A stretch of DNA of 64,000 bases from Flaveria trinervia (Eukaryota > Streptophyta > Magnoliopsida > Asterales > Asteraceae), in assembly GCA_025506515.1 (NCBI GenBank), contig CM046442.1, positions 62,133,340 to 62,197,339 on the forward strand, read 5' to 3'. Both the position numbers and the translations under genes were made by a program. The notes beneath the pieces were generated by a model, which ran no database searches, was not told the origin of the DNA, and saw only the letters and a program-made list of their open reading frames with translations. The first letter of the stretch is position 1, and every line of letters starts with the position of its first letter. Positions 31,702 through 43,733 of this stretch are shown here, piece after piece.

Positions 31702-33200
31702 GGTCATCCGTATAGGTCCAACAACTTATGGTACATGGACAGTGGACGCTCCTGACACATGACTAGAGATCGTTCCCTCCTTCCTGACATCAAGCACATA
31801 CAAAGAACTACGGTGGCGTTTAGTGGAGATTCACAAGGTGGTAGAATTACAGGTGAAGGATTTTTGACAAATGGGATGTTGAGCTTTGACAGAGTGAATT
31901 GTTGTAAACAACTGAACTTCAATCTGCTAAGCGTGTCTCAGACATGTGACAAGAAATATTCAACTCACTTTACAAACACTCATTGCTACATTCTGAAACC
32001 TGGATTTCAGATATCTAAAGAATAGGTTGTCCTAAAGACCTCGAGGAAGAATAATACTTATGTTTTAAACCTGTGTTCGGCATCACCTAAAGAAGAAACA
32101 TGCCTTTTGTCAAAAGCATCATCTTCACAGCTTTGGCACAGACGTTTGGGGCACACCAACTTTAAAAAGATGAACAGATTGGTCAAGGAAACCATGTCAT
32201 TGGTCTTCCACAAAAAGAATTTCACTTTGTTGATCACTATTCAGAGTGTCTCAAAGGAAAACAATGCAAATCTTCTCATAAATCCAAGCTAGTGAACACA
32301 AAAACTATTCCATTGAAGCTACTTCATGTGGATCTGTTTGGACCAACTCATGTCATGAGTATTGGAAAGAAACATTATTGTTTAGTGATCATTGATGACT
32401 TTTCATGATTCACATGGGTGTTCTTACTTCATAAAAATGAGGCATTCTAAACAATTCAAAACTTTATCACACAAATTGAAAATCAACTTGATCCTAAGGT
32501 CAAAGCAATCAGAAGTGATAATGTAACATAATTAAAAAATGAAGACATGAGTTCTTTTTGTACAACCAAAGGCATTGCTCATCAATTCAGTGCAGCTAGA
32601 ACTCCTCAACAAAATGGGGTAGCTAAAAGGAGAAATAGAACACTGATTGATGCAGCAAGAACAACGCTAGCCGATGCTAAGCTTCCAATCACCTTTTGGG
32701 CAGAGGTAGTTAACACATTGTGCTTTGTACAAAACCGAACCCTAATTGTAAAAGAAAGCAACATGACTCCATATGAACTACTTTTTCATAGAAAAGCATT
32801 CATTGGATTTCTTAAATCATTTGGTAGTCCTGTCTTAATATTAAACACCGAGACTATCTAGGGAAGTTTTCATCTAAGTCTGATGAATGATTCTTTGTAG
32901 GTTATTCTTCTGTTTCAAAGGCTTACAGAGTGTTTAATCCTAGATTAAACATTATTTATGAATCAACAAATGTTCAATTCAAAGAACATTTGTTTCCCAA
33001 ATCTACAAATGGTCCCGACTGGCTGTTTGATATTGACTGTTTTAGAAAATCATTTGATCAATTTCACTTGTCTGATGCAGGAAATCTCCATTCAGGTGAC
33101 ACTTCTTCAGCTGTAGAAAGAAGAAATGAGTTTCCATTGATTCCTCCTGCATCTGTTGAATACTTAAATGAAGATGTTCCCCTCCAAGCTGATCCTATTT
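31702..33200 (+). pseudogene. Protease and integrase of element G
   Basis: Protease: LWYMDSGRS, a stop, then HMTRDRS, with the D-S-G triad kept; later LLSVSQTCDKKYSTHFTN. Integrase: SSQLWHRRLGHTNFKKMNRL (HH part), Asp in LVIIDDFS followed by a stop, Asp in AIRSDNVT, and QQNGVAKRRNRTLIDAARTT. The catalytic Glu expected before RRN is Lys (GAA to AAA). The frame then continues PITFWAEVVNTLCFVQNRTL. Stops and the missing Glu make integration impossible for this copy. Confidence 0.88.
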
Positions 33201-34500
33201 GACAACCGTCACAAAATCAGTGTGTTTCAACTGAAGGGGGTCCAAGCTTGTTACCATCACACTCAGATGATCTTTCAACTGAGATCAGAAATAAAAAACA
33301 AGCCACTTCTCCATCCAAAACACAAAGAATATCAAATGATGAAAGCAATCATAGTGCTACTGAAGCTGAAGCAGGAACTGAAACGGAGTCTAACAACCTT
33401 CATAATTCAACAACAGTACAAGATGAATGTGCCTCTGACCATAATAAACTGAATGTCTCCAATCTTGATGTGACTATTGCTGGTGACTCCATTCCAACCA
33501 CCAGAATACATAAGAATCATCCGGTTGAAACCATTATTGGTGATCTTAATGAGAGGGTGACAAAAAAGCAAGTCTGGTATTGCAAACATCTGTTTGTTCT
33601 CATGCTTTCTTTGTCAAACAGTACCCAAAAATATCAAAAAGGCTCTTCAAGACAATAGCTGGATTAAAGCAATGCATGAAGAATTGCTCCAATTCAAGAA
33701 GCAAGAAGTATGGCAAATGGTAGATCTTCCCGAAGGACAATACCCTATCGGTACTAGATGGCTGTACAGGAACAAGACTGATGATAAAGGGATCGTCATC
33801 AGAAACAAAGCAAGATTAGTGGCGCAGGGATACACTCAAGAAGAAGGAATTGATTATGACGAAGTGTTTGCACTTGTGCCCAGATTAGAAGCAATTAGAA
33901 TCTTTCTAGCATATTCTGCATCCATGAAATTTACTGTTTATCAAATGGATGTGAAGTGTGTCTTCTTGTATGGAAAGATTGCTGAAGAGGTCTATATGAG
34001 TCAACCACCGGGCTTTGAAGATCCAGATTTCCCTCACAGATTTTACAAGCTTGACAAAACTCTGTATGGTCTTCACCAAGCTCCAAGAAAGTGGTATGAG
34101 ACTCTGTCAACTTTTTTCCTTGAACATGGATACGAAAGAGGAAAGATTGATCAGACTCTCTTCAAAAGAAGAAGAGGAAAAGACATGCTATTAGTCTAGA
34201 TTTATGTAAATGACATCATTTTTGGCTCAACAAACAAGCTGCTCTGCAAAGAATTTGAAGACCTTATGCATTCAAAATTCCAAATGAGTGCAATGGGGGA
34301 ACTCACTTTCTTTCTAGGAGTACAAGTCCAACAGACAGCAGATGGAATCTTCATCAATCAATCAAAATATGTAGAAACTATGTTGAAGAAATTCCACTTT
34401 GCCGATTGTCAGTCTATAAGAACTCCTGTGGATACTAAAGTGAAGATTGGACCTGATCCTGAAGGCAAATCAGTGGACCATACTCACTATCGATCTATGA
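33201..34500 (+). pseudogene. Linker and reverse transcriptase of element G
   Basis: Ser/Thr-rich linker (33248-33590), then RT: IKKALQDNSWIKAMHEELLQ, VIRNKARLVAQGYTQEEGID, YQMDVKCVFLYGKIAEEVYM and TLYGLHQAPRKWYETLSTFF. After a stop at 34197-34199 comes IYVNDIIFG: the catalytic YVDD box reads YVND at 34203-34214. Then MGELTFFLGVQVQQTADG. The RT domain is long and well preserved but catalytically dead as read. Confidence 0.9.
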
Positions 34501-35147
34501 TCGGTTCAATTATGTATCTAACAGCTAGTAGGCCTGACATTATGTTTAGTGTTTGTGTGTGTGCCAGATACCAAGCTGATCCAAAAGAATCACATATGAA
34601 TGCAACCAAGAGGATATTCAGATATCTGAAGGGCAAACCAGCACTTGGATTATGGTATCCAAAGGAAGGAGACTTCAATCTCTATGCCTTCACAGACAGT
34701 GATTATGGAGGAAGCAACTTCAACAGAAAATCTACCTTTGGCGGTTGTCAATTTCTTGGTCCCAGACTGGTCTGTTGGCAATGCAAGAAGCAGGCAAACG
34801 TGTTTGTATCAACAACAGAAGCTGAGTATATTACAACATCAGCCTGTTGCTCTCAAGTACTCTGGATTTAAAACCAGATGCTTGATTATGGTTATAACTT
34901 CTTGCACACACCAATTTACATTGACAACACAATAGCTGTCTTCAGAACCAATAATCCATTTCCGCACTCAAAACCAAAACACATTGAAATTAGATATCAC
35001 TTTTTGAGAGACTGTGCTGAAAAGGGGTTAATCAAATTGATTCAAGTACCCACTAAAAATCAATTAGCTGATTCGTTTACTAAGGCATTTGAACCTAGTA
35101 GGTTTGAATTCCTAGTTCAGTCAATTGGCATGAGTAACCTTGAGTAA
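34501..35147 (+). pseudogene. RNase H of element G
   Basis: Reads SIMYLTASRPDIMFSVCVCA, RIFRYLKGKPALGLWYPKEG, FTDSDYGGSNFNRKST and TTEAEYITTSACCSQVLWI, then a stop at 34869-34871. It resumes NQMLDYGYNFLHTPIYIDNT and runs to FLVQSIGMSNLE with the natural stop at 35145. One in-frame stop is the main defect; a frame change near 34875 may be an alternative start only. Confidence 0.88.
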
Positions 35148-36489
35148 AATAATTCAAAACATCTAAAACAAGTCAAAAATGCTAGAAAAACACAAAAAGA
35201 AGTCCATTTTATGAAGAATTGAATATTTTGGGAAATGATATAATTACATGTGTTATATTATTCACTGTGCTTAATTTCAAAATTGACAAGACTATCATGA
35301 CTTACCAGATATGTTGGTAGGCTCAACTTGGAAGAGAAGATACATGCAGTGATGAATTAAACATCTTATTCAATAGTGAAACACTCATCACAAAGTACAG
35401 GTATGTATTGGCTTATCTGAGTGCATGTGTGTGTAGTAACTTAAACACACTAGGTAATGATACTTTATGAATCTCTTTCACCTACATCAAGTTCATCTTT
35501 GTTTTGCTGAGCAAAGACCTGATGAAACAAGCACATAGTGCAGATGTAATGATCCAAAAGATTCCTAATGAGGAACACATCCAAATTGGATGAATCTATA
35601 AAAGCAATACATTCCAAGTGGATGAACAAAAGAATCCTATCATGGATCACCTTCCAAAATGAAATGAAAAGAATCCCAATGTGGATCATCATGAAAAGGA
35701 TCAAAGTAAAAGAATTCCAATGAGGATCGGTGAAAATGAGTTCTCATAACTTAAGTAACCTGGTCATAAAGTTGTGAAAAAGTTCTACCATGCATTGTAT
35801 AAGGATGGTTGATCATTCCATGCTTGTGTGTGAGGTACATATTGAATATTTAAATCAACCAAAAACATGATAAATATCATTTGCATCAAAATATCACCGG
35901 GTATGAGTTTAAGAGGACAAACATACCTTCAATATCAATAATCAATGTATACAATTGTCAATTTTTTTAAATATTTAAAGTTTTTATCTAGATGTGGATA
36001 TAAAATTTAGGGGGAGTAATTAAAATTTCTGGTTATATCTTTATAGATTGTTATTATCTTAAATTAGTTTCATAAAAACATTAAAAACAAAAGAAAAAGA
36101 AAATGCATGTGTTGCTGTAGAAGTTATACTATAGTATATCAGCCTAAGCAGATTCTTGGAACGATGAAAAGTCCAAGATTAGTCAAACAATGGGAAACTT
36201 GTATCACTTTTGACACACAAGTCAATCCAAGCAAGAATTGATAACATCAACAGTCAACAACTTCATAAGAAAATTCAATCAATGACATCTCTTCATTACA
36301 TGAAAAATCAAAACAGTCACATTAACTTATGATTAAGTTCAAAAGTTAATGCAGGTAAGTGCATTGGTTAATGTGGGTGAAGGTAACCCATGCTTATAAC
36401 CAATGCACGTAGCTTTTTATTTCTAAGTGAAACTAATGGGGACAGTGATTGTACTCTACTGCATTAGTGTGTTACAAGTATACACGAAA
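35148..36489 (+). other. Spacer of element G after pol
   Basis: AT-rich noncoding DNA without a recognisable ORF. It includes short GGATCA-type repeats at 35540-35740 (AAAGATTCCTAATGAGGAAC and relatives), and TTTAGGGGGAGT at 36008-36019, which looks like a polypurine tract although no LTR follows. Confidence 0.6.
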
Positions 36490-37262
36490 TTTGAAGTGTT
36501 AAAACCTATGCGAATAAATGTTCTACCGCATTTGTCAATGCAGATAAAATAATTTTCAAGTGGTCAACCGCATTTGTCAATGCGGATAAACCTTTAAGTG
36601 TCGAACCGCATTTGTCAATACGAATGAAATTTACACTTCCGTATTTGTTTTACTCATCCGCATGTGTGGATATGTATCTTCAAGGTTCATGTATTTTCAA
36701 ACAGAAATAATTAAGTGATTAATCTCTTGTCAATGAATGATGATCAAGTAAATGTGGATTCTATTCTTTCGCATTTGCAACAGTGAGCAAATGCTGAAAA
36801 AGGCAGATCTTCCGCATTTGCTACAGTAAGCAAATGCTGACATAGTTAGATTTTCCGCATTTGCTGATTTTCCGCATTTGCTGCAGTAAGCAAATGCTGA
36901 CAAATTTTGTTTAACCGCATTTGCTACAGTGAGAAATGCTGAACAAGTTTCGTCAACCGCATTTCTTAAAGTGAACAAATGCTGATGAACTTAGTTCTTC
37001 CGCATTTGCAATAGTGCACAAATGTGGATAGTAGAAAATAGAAGTAACAAAACTTTCGTATTTCCTACAGTATGTAAATGCGGGTGCCTAAAATCACAAG
37101 CTAACTCTTCCGCACTTGCTTAAGCAAACAAATGCGGATTGCAAAGCTTTGAAATTTTCACTTCCGTGTTTACAACAGTAAACAAATGCGGACGACCCAA
37201 AGACTTAAAATTTAATCTTCCGCACTTGCTACAGTGACTTTGAAAATGTGACCGCATTTGCT
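36490..37262. repeat. Array of about 14 CCGCATTTGCT-type hairpins
   Basis: Three small hairpins (CCGCATT-TGTC-AATGCGG and variants at 36526, 36568, 36606) are followed by about eleven units of 30 bp between 36770 and 37236. Unit starts: 36770, 36811, 36854 (half), 36871, 36914, 36956, 36999, 37056, 37109, 37163 and 37219 (partial). Each reads TCCGCATTTGCT, a six-base loop near ACAGTA, and AGCAAATGC[TG]GA, so each can fold with about 11-bp arms. Compensating changes are seen (CACTTGCT... ; GTGTTTA...TAAAC). The word is that of LTR G. Confidence 0.85.
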
Positions 37263-37300
37263 CTGAAACTTGTAAAATTTTGTAAAAGCCATTATTTTAC

Positions 37301-37310
37301 TATTTAAAGG
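37301..37310 (+). promoter_or_regulatory. Possible TATA box after the hairpin array
   Basis: TATTTAAAGG, at the position where the aORFs of B and F have TATA boxes. Weak match. Confidence 0.3.
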
Positions 37311-37429
37311 ATTTCAAAGGGTCATTTAATACTTTTCAAATCTGAGAGACTACATAGTTAGACGAGCGCAAAAAACACAGTAAACCTTCTTTGATCATCA
37401 TCATCATCAACAACCAAAGATTTTAGTGT

Positions 37430-37793
37430 GTCCAAATCAACATGTTTTGTAATCGATTCTGAACAACAGTAGCATTGATAAAAAGGTGAAATTTCCATAA
37501 AATTTTCATAACCTAACTTTTGGACTGTTGAACCAAAAGTGAAAGAAGAACCAAATGATAATGAAGAACACACAAAATCCAGCTCCAATGTGGCTTACCA
37601 ACTTGTCAGCTAATGATGTTTCACTCTATACAAGTGCCACTGTTCTATGATACGCAAGATATAGTACAAGCCCTCCAGTTCCAGAATGTCATAAGACTCT
37701 GTTTTGCATTTGAGATTCATGCAGGAGTCACAAAAGAGGATAAGTACAAGAAGTATGAGGAGTAATGAAGAAAACAAGACATTAGAGAGATCT
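37430..37793 (+). pseudogene. Probable aORF remnant before the H 3' LTR
   Basis: No long frame survives. One piece reads WTVEPKVKEEPNDNEEHTKS, charged like the C-terminal half of an aORF, and the last part reads EENKTLERSRSKGEFV up to the polypurine tract. Most of the gene is deleted. Whether it came from G or H is not clear. I rate the aORF identity as likely from position, not from homology. Confidence 0.35.
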
Positions 37794-37796
37794 AGG

Positions 37797-37810
37797 TCCA
37801 AAGGGGAGTT
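37797..37810 (+). other. Polypurine tract of element H
   Basis: CCAAAGGGGAGTT directly before TGTTGATACATG. It shows that the following LTR is a 3' LTR with its internal region on the left. Confidence 0.8.
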
Positions 37811-38555
37811 TGTTGATACATGTATGTTCCTAGATCATGATATGAATGTAATAGATCTTGTTTGTCTGATTCTGATATAATGTGTGGAATGATTAATGAA
37901 ATGATATTGATTGTTTGTTATTTATAATGTTTAATATTTCATTAATGAGTCGATGTTAAATTGGTTAATTAGGTTTGTGGTTGTTTGAATTGTTACACAT
38001 AATGTTATATTAATTAATACATTCAAACTTAACAAAACGAAGTTCTCATACGAATGGCCCATGCGAATGGCCCATGCGAATGGACCATACGCATGAATAA
38101 CTTCATACGAATGACGCAGTCGCACGACTGAACCAGGAGACTGGATCAGTCGTATGATTGTAACATAAGATTGGCTCAGTCGCATGACTGAACACTCAGT
38201 TGTGCGGATGAATCAACCGCATGGTTCAATCGCACGACTGAACCATACTAATGGTTCAGTCACACGAATGAACAGTACTAACCTATAAATACAACCCAAT
38301 TCGTGGAAAAATCAGAGCTTCATTCTATTCGACTCCAGACGTACCCTAGCTGTCCAGAAGCCTCTAAGTTGATACTTCAAGTTCATAGAACGCTGTAGAT
38401 CGATTCCTAATCGATTCTTAACGTTTGATTCAATACTTTATTGATTCTACGTGCGTTCTCACTGATTGGATCGCCAATCAAATAGGATTCCGCACTATTT
38501 GATTTGGTTTACATGTTAATCATTCGGTATTTTGTTCAAATACCAGGTCCTAACA
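37811..38555 (+). mobile_element. 3' LTR of copia family H
   Basis: TGTTGATACATG...GGTCCTAACA, 745 bp; about 95 percent like the copy at 45683-46413 by eye in the parts compared. It holds inverted CAGTCGCACGACTG words (38117-38130; 38221-38246 with about 12-bp arms) and CATGCGAATGGCC repeats at 38055-38090. TATAAATA is at 38284-38291. GTTAT follows at 38556-38560 and is the target duplication shared with 45678-45682. Confidence 0.92.
38284..38291 (+). promoter_or_regulatory. TATA box in LTR H
   Basis: TATAAATA; the same box is at 46140-46147 in the second H LTR. Confidence 0.6.
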
Positions 38556-39483
38556 GTTATCACAAAAGATCTCTAGGGGGTCCTGAATGGAAGGGACAAC
38601 CCGTAGATAGGAAATGAATTTCTTCAACCATGCAGCTTCTTGAGCTGCCAATGAGGCGACGACGTATTCTGATTCTGTAGTTGATAGAGTCACCACATCC
38701 TGTTTGGAGCTCTTCCAAGAGACCGCTCCTCCATTCAGAATGAAAATATATCCCGACTGTGACCGTGAATTATCACGATCTGTTTGGAAACTCGCATCCG
38801 TGTAACCTTTTACACCAAGTTCCTCATCACCAGATCCATAGATTAGGAACATATCTTTTGTCCTTCTTAGGTACTTATGTATGTTCTTAACAACCATCCA
38901 ATGACTGTTTCTAGGATTTTGCTAGTATCGGCTTGTCATGCTTAAGGCGCGTGACACGTCCGGTCTAGTGCATATCATTGCATACATGATGGATCCAATT
39001 GCAGATGCGTATGGATTGCCTTCATTTTATCTTGCTCATCCTTTGAGCTAGGACATTGAGTCGTGCTCAATATCATTCCTCTTTGAATAGGTACCGTACC
39101 TTTCTTAGAGTTCTCCATCTTGAACCTTTTCAAGATTTTATCAATGTATGCACTTTGATTTAAACCATCAACCGCCTTGATCTATTCCTATAGATCTTTA
39201 TTCCCAGAATATAGGCGGCCTCACCAAGATCCTTGATGGAAAAACAACTTCCAAGCTAGGTTTTTACACCTTACAAGGTTGGAATGTCATTTCCAAATAG
39301 TAGTATGTCATCAACATACAATACTAGGAAAGTGATGATGCTCCCACTAGCTTTCTTATATACACAAGCTTCGTCAGCGTTTTGATGAATCCGAATTTAA
39401 TTATTTCTTCATCAAACCGGTGATTCCAACTTTTCGATGCTTGTTTCAATCCATAGATTGATTTCTTTAACTTGGATACTTTA
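38556..39483 (-). pseudogene. RNase H start and RT end of element I (unit 1)
   Basis: Minus strand: SIYGLKQASKSWNHRFDEEI (frame 39545-39324), YVDD intact (complement near 39310-39321), then shifted frames with LKRFKMENSKKGT. RNase H follows in frame 38897-38550: IHKYLRRTKDMFLIYGSGDE, SGYIFILNGGAVSWKSSKQD, TTESEYVVASLAAQEAAWL, ending IFCDN where the H LTR interrupts. The remaining RNase H C-terminus is at 45450-45682, beyond the other H LTR. At least four frame breaks. Confidence 0.88.
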
Positions 39484-41502
39484 TCAGGATGGATCGACAA
39501 AACCTTCAGGCTGAACCATATAGACATCTTCCTCAAGATATCCATTTAGGAAAGCGGTTTTGACATCCATTTGCCAAATCTCATAATCATAATGAGCAGC
39601 TATGGCAAACAATATCCTTATAGACTTTAGCATCGCAACAGGTGAGAAGGTTTCATCATAATCAACCCCTCGAGTTTGAGTGAAACCCTTTGCTACAAGT
39701 CTAGCCTTATAAGTATCCAAGTTTCCATGCATATCGGTTTTCTTCTTGAAAACCCACTTGCTTCCAACTACTTTGGAGTTAAGAGGTGGTACAACCAAGT
39801 CCCATACTTGATTGTCATGCATGGATTGCATCTCAACGCTCATGGCCTCGAGCCATTTTTCACAATCCAAATTGGACACTGCATCATCGTATGTGGTTGG
39901 TTCATCTGAATCTACCACATAGCATCCATCCATGAAAAATCCGTATCTTTTAGTTGGATTACTAGTTCTACCACTTCTGTGAACGTTTTGTGTGTATTGA
40001 TCAACCACTTGATCATCTTCAACATCCTCATGTTGAGTGCTAGTTTCAACCAAACCTGCATCGGGTTGTGGTTCTTGATCCTCCTCAAGATCCACTGTTC
40101 TACTACTAGTTCCTTCCATAAGGAACTTTGCTTCTAAGAACTCACCCTTTCTGGCAACAAACACCTTTTGTTCCAGTGGATCATAGAAATAATATCCCAT
40201 AGAATCTCTAGGGTATCCAACAAAAATACACTTGGTGGATTGGACTTCCAATTTGTATGGGATGGGAGTCTTAAAATAAGCCTCACAACCCCAGACCCTT
40301 AAGTATGATAGGGATGGAACTCTTCCATGCCATATCTCAAAAGGTGTCATTTCCACCTTTTTGGTTGGGGCCATATTTAAAATATGGGCGCGGAGCAAAG
40401 CGAAACCCCAAAATGAAAGAGGTAATGTGCTTCTAGCCATCATAGATCGGACCATATCCAATAAGGTTTGATTCCTCCACTCAGACACACCATTATGTTG
40501 TGGTGTTCCAGGTGGAGTGAGTTGTGAGACAATCCCACAACTCCTAAGATGATCTTGAAAAGCATCACTTAGGTATTCACCTCCTCTATCGGTGCGGAGA
40601 ACTTTAATCGACTTGTTGAGTTGATTTTGTACTTCATTTTGAAAGATCTTGAACATTTCAAAACCTTCATCTTTGTGTCTTAATAGGTACACATACCCAT
40701 AGCGACTATAATCGTCAGTAAAGGGAATGAAGTATCTTTCACCATTCCTAGTCATTGGCTTAAAAGGACTACATACATCCGAATGTATGATTCCTAATAA
40801 ATCTTTTGCCCTTTCGTTAGTTCCACTAAAGGGTGCCTTAGTCATTTTTCCTTGTAAACAAGACTCACACACATCAAATGAATCACATTCACTTGTTTTT
40901 AAAAGACCATTCTTTTGTAGTGTTTGAATTCTTTTCTTGTTTATATGACCAAGACGACAATGCCAAAGATAGGTATCACTCAAATCCAACTTGAGTTTCT
41001 TGGTGCTAGTGTGGTACAATGAACTATTTAAAGTATTTTCATGAACCAATTCATAAATACCATTAATGGGAATAGCTTTAAAGTAGAACATATCATTCAA
41101 AGAAACATGAATATCCTTTTCAACAAATGATAATACATATCCAAATTGTTTTAATAGGGCTACAGAAATAATATTCCTAGTCAAACTAGGAGCATACAAA
41201 ACATTATTCAAAATTACTTCCAAACCATTTGGAAGTTTCAAGATGTAGTCACCACGGGCTTCAACTTGAACTTTAGCCCCATTGCCCATATAGAGGCTAA
41301 CATCCCCTTTGTTGAAGTTACTACTTCTTTTGAACCCCTGCAACAAATTGCAAATGTGAGTTCCACATCCGGTATCTAATACCCATGTGTTAGAGGATGT
41401 CATGTTTAAATCAATATGGATCATGTATATTGTACCTGAGGTTTGCCCAGCATCCCTCTTTGCTTTCAATCTTGGAGACGGACAGGACAATTTCTTGCCC
41501 AA
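39484..41502 (-). pseudogene. Element I pol: protease, integrase and most of RT in one 672-codon frame
   Basis: The longest open frame in the window. Order by residue: protease WVLDTGCGTHIC (about 40-50) and NVLYAPSLTRNIISV; integrase zinc region WHCRLGHINKKR and CESCLQGK (about 180-225); core Asp in FTDDYSRYGYVYL, Asp in VLRTDRGGEYLSD, Glu in HNGVSEWRNQTLLDM (about 260-350); C-terminal GCEAYFKTP and GYYFYDPLEQ. The RT follows, with GSKWVFKKKTDMHGNLDTYK and QMDVKTAFLNGYLEEDVYMV (about 560-665). Protease and integrase catalytic residues are present. The frame ends early at GFVDPS because of an indel, so no full polyprotein is made. Confidence 0.9.
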
Positions 41503-42326
41503 TGTCCAATCTCCCCATACTTAAGCATGGGTTATTAATAGTAACCATTTGCTTCTTCTCTTGTGGTTTGGGGGGCACCATTACCACCCCTTTCCCCTTT
41601 CCCCATACGGGTCCCTTGCCCTTGGCAACCTTTGCCTTGGGTGTGGGATGAGGCCTTTTCTTGTTTCCACCTTCATTGATGGTGAGAATGGGTAAAACCC
41701 TTTTACCCATGGCCGCTCGGCTGTTTTGAGCATTGAGTGAAGCTCACCAATGCTTTTGTCCCAAGCATTCATGTTGTAGTTCAACACGAATGTCTCGAAC
41801 TTCTTGGTAAGGCCATTGAGAATCAAATCCGTGGCCAATTCCTTCAAGACAGGATAATTAAGCCTTTCGAGGTGGTTAATGTGACTTTTCATCTTAAGTA
41901 CATAAGATGAAACCGATTGGTTATCGTCCATACGACATGCATGGAGTGCTCGAACCGTTTCAAAGCGCTCAACCCTCGCTTGCTGTTGGAACGATTCCTT
42001 CAGCTGGGTTATCATGTCATAAGCTCCTGATGTTCATACTCCTTTTGGAGATCCGGAGTCATCCTCGCCAGCATGAGACAAGACACTTGGACGGAGCCCT
42101 TGGTGTACTTCAGCCAATCGTTATAGGCCTCCTCTTCATCCTCAGTAGGTTGATCGGGGATAGGGTCGTCTAAAATATATGATCGTCTCTCTTGCTTGAG
42201 AACGATTCTCAAGTTTCGATACCCATCAATGAAATTATTATGATTTAGACGTTCCTTTTGGAGAATCGCTCGCAATGATTGGGCGGACGCGAATGAATTA
42301 TCATGATTATCATTATTGGTGGCCAT
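41503..42326 (-). pseudogene. gag of element I
   Basis: Starts MATNNDNHDNSFASAQSLRA at 42326 and reads AILQKERLNHNNFIDGYRNL and QVSCLMLARMTPDLQKEYEH, then a frameshift at about 42020. It continues MKSHINHLERLNYPVLKELA and LILNGLTKKFETFVLNYNMN. A second frameshift near 41710 leads into a basic linker and a damaged zinc knuckle: the frame reads CLSMGRLDIGQEIVL where C and D have CFKCGEIGHWMRNC. RNA binding is therefore lost in this reading. Same gag type as C and D. Confidence 0.87.
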
Positions 42327-43733
42327 CTACAAAATTTAACAAAGATCTATTTTAGTATTTTCGATATCGTTGTTTTAATAATTAATACCTTTTAAGGTGG
42401 TTAGCATATTAAAATGTAGAACCTAACATTACATTTAAATAGTGGTTAGGTGACCTTTATCCCACGATTTAAATTAATAAGGTGGTCAACGTTTGAAGAT
42501 TGCAACCATTTGCAACTTCTAGAGGTATGGGATCGACTTGAAACATCATATGTAAAGTCGACATGTTAATCCCATCAACACCATTTGGAAACCATATTGT
42601 AGGTGATCCATTAACATGGTTTGCAAATCAAGTTACCCTACTTGCACACACATGTGAGTTTACCACATAAGTGGTTAGGTGACCTTTATCCCACAAATGT
42701 GGTATCCCCACCATAAGTCACAAGATCCCTCTAAATGGTTAGGTCACCTTTATCCCATTAAGATTTTCCAAATGACTCAAGTGTTGTGCAAAAGGACGGT
42801 GTTAAATTTGTTTGAAAATATTTAGAGATTTCATAATTCTAGTTTAGAAAACTCTATGTACTTGTACTTGCATGCTTTCAAATACAAGATACCCTATGAT
42901 CCTTTGATTAAAACCCATTTTAATCTTTAAAATCATTAAATCATTTTAATAACCTTTTATTTCCTTTTAATGATTAAGAATCTTTTAATTAGTTTGTTTT
43001 GATCATGGATAGGATTGATAAAACAAATATCACATACATGCCATCAATCACAATAATATAAACAAAACAACATAGCATATGTGCATATCCATAGTATCTA
43101 AGTGGTCCACACTTGTTTGCCATCACAAGTGTGGTCCATAGGGCATTCCTAAGGTCATAACAAAACACATCACAAAAATTCCAAGAACCTCCCACTTGAA
43201 ACCACATTCAAATGGTCCATGTTTCTTGTGTCTTCCTTTGTGCTTCTATCACATACATCTTCATATTACAAGACATAATGTCCTAATACAAGATTTCTAG
43301 AAATATGAAAGTACCTAATCTATTTATTACAGCCCATTAATAAATAAATTACACTTGAAAGAAAGCACAAACAATAGATTATACAACCCAATCGAATGAA
43401 TGAATACAACCATTACAAACATCCAAACAACACAAGGTCAATGGCTAGGTTATGCACTAAAATGAACAATGAACATATCAACCAAACCAACAATGAAACC
43501 CCACTAAAACCCACAAAATTTCAGCCAACATAAACTGAAATTTCAGGTTATATCATGCCCAAACAAACAACAAATAAACATACATGTCTTTCAAAGTTTA
43601 ATCACAAGCATGTGTGATATAACTTTGGAAGTAGGGGATTCATAAAACATGAACATAGCAGCCCCTAAAGGGGTTTCAAAGTCCCAAAAAAAACCGAAAT
43701 AACAAAGACAAAACAAGCTAGCTATCCACATAA
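42327..43733 (-). other. 5' leader of element I with three conserved motif copies
   Basis: Noncoding. Copies of GGATAAAGGTCACCTAACCA (minus sense; the centre base varies between C and G) lie at 42442-42465, 42671-42694 and 42735-42757, about 116, 345 and 409 bp before gag. Spacing agrees with C and D within about 15 bp although the leader sequences between them have diverged. Confidence 0.78.

Noticed and set aside
36770..37236. Regularly spaced palindromic repeats resembling a CRISPR array
   Set aside because: Unit spacing varies from 17 to 57 bp, repeats are imperfect, no cas genes exist and the context is a plant retrotransposon.
37358..37588. Minus-strand ORF before the H LTR
   Set aside because: It runs opposite the probable aORF remnant and shows no recognisable domain.
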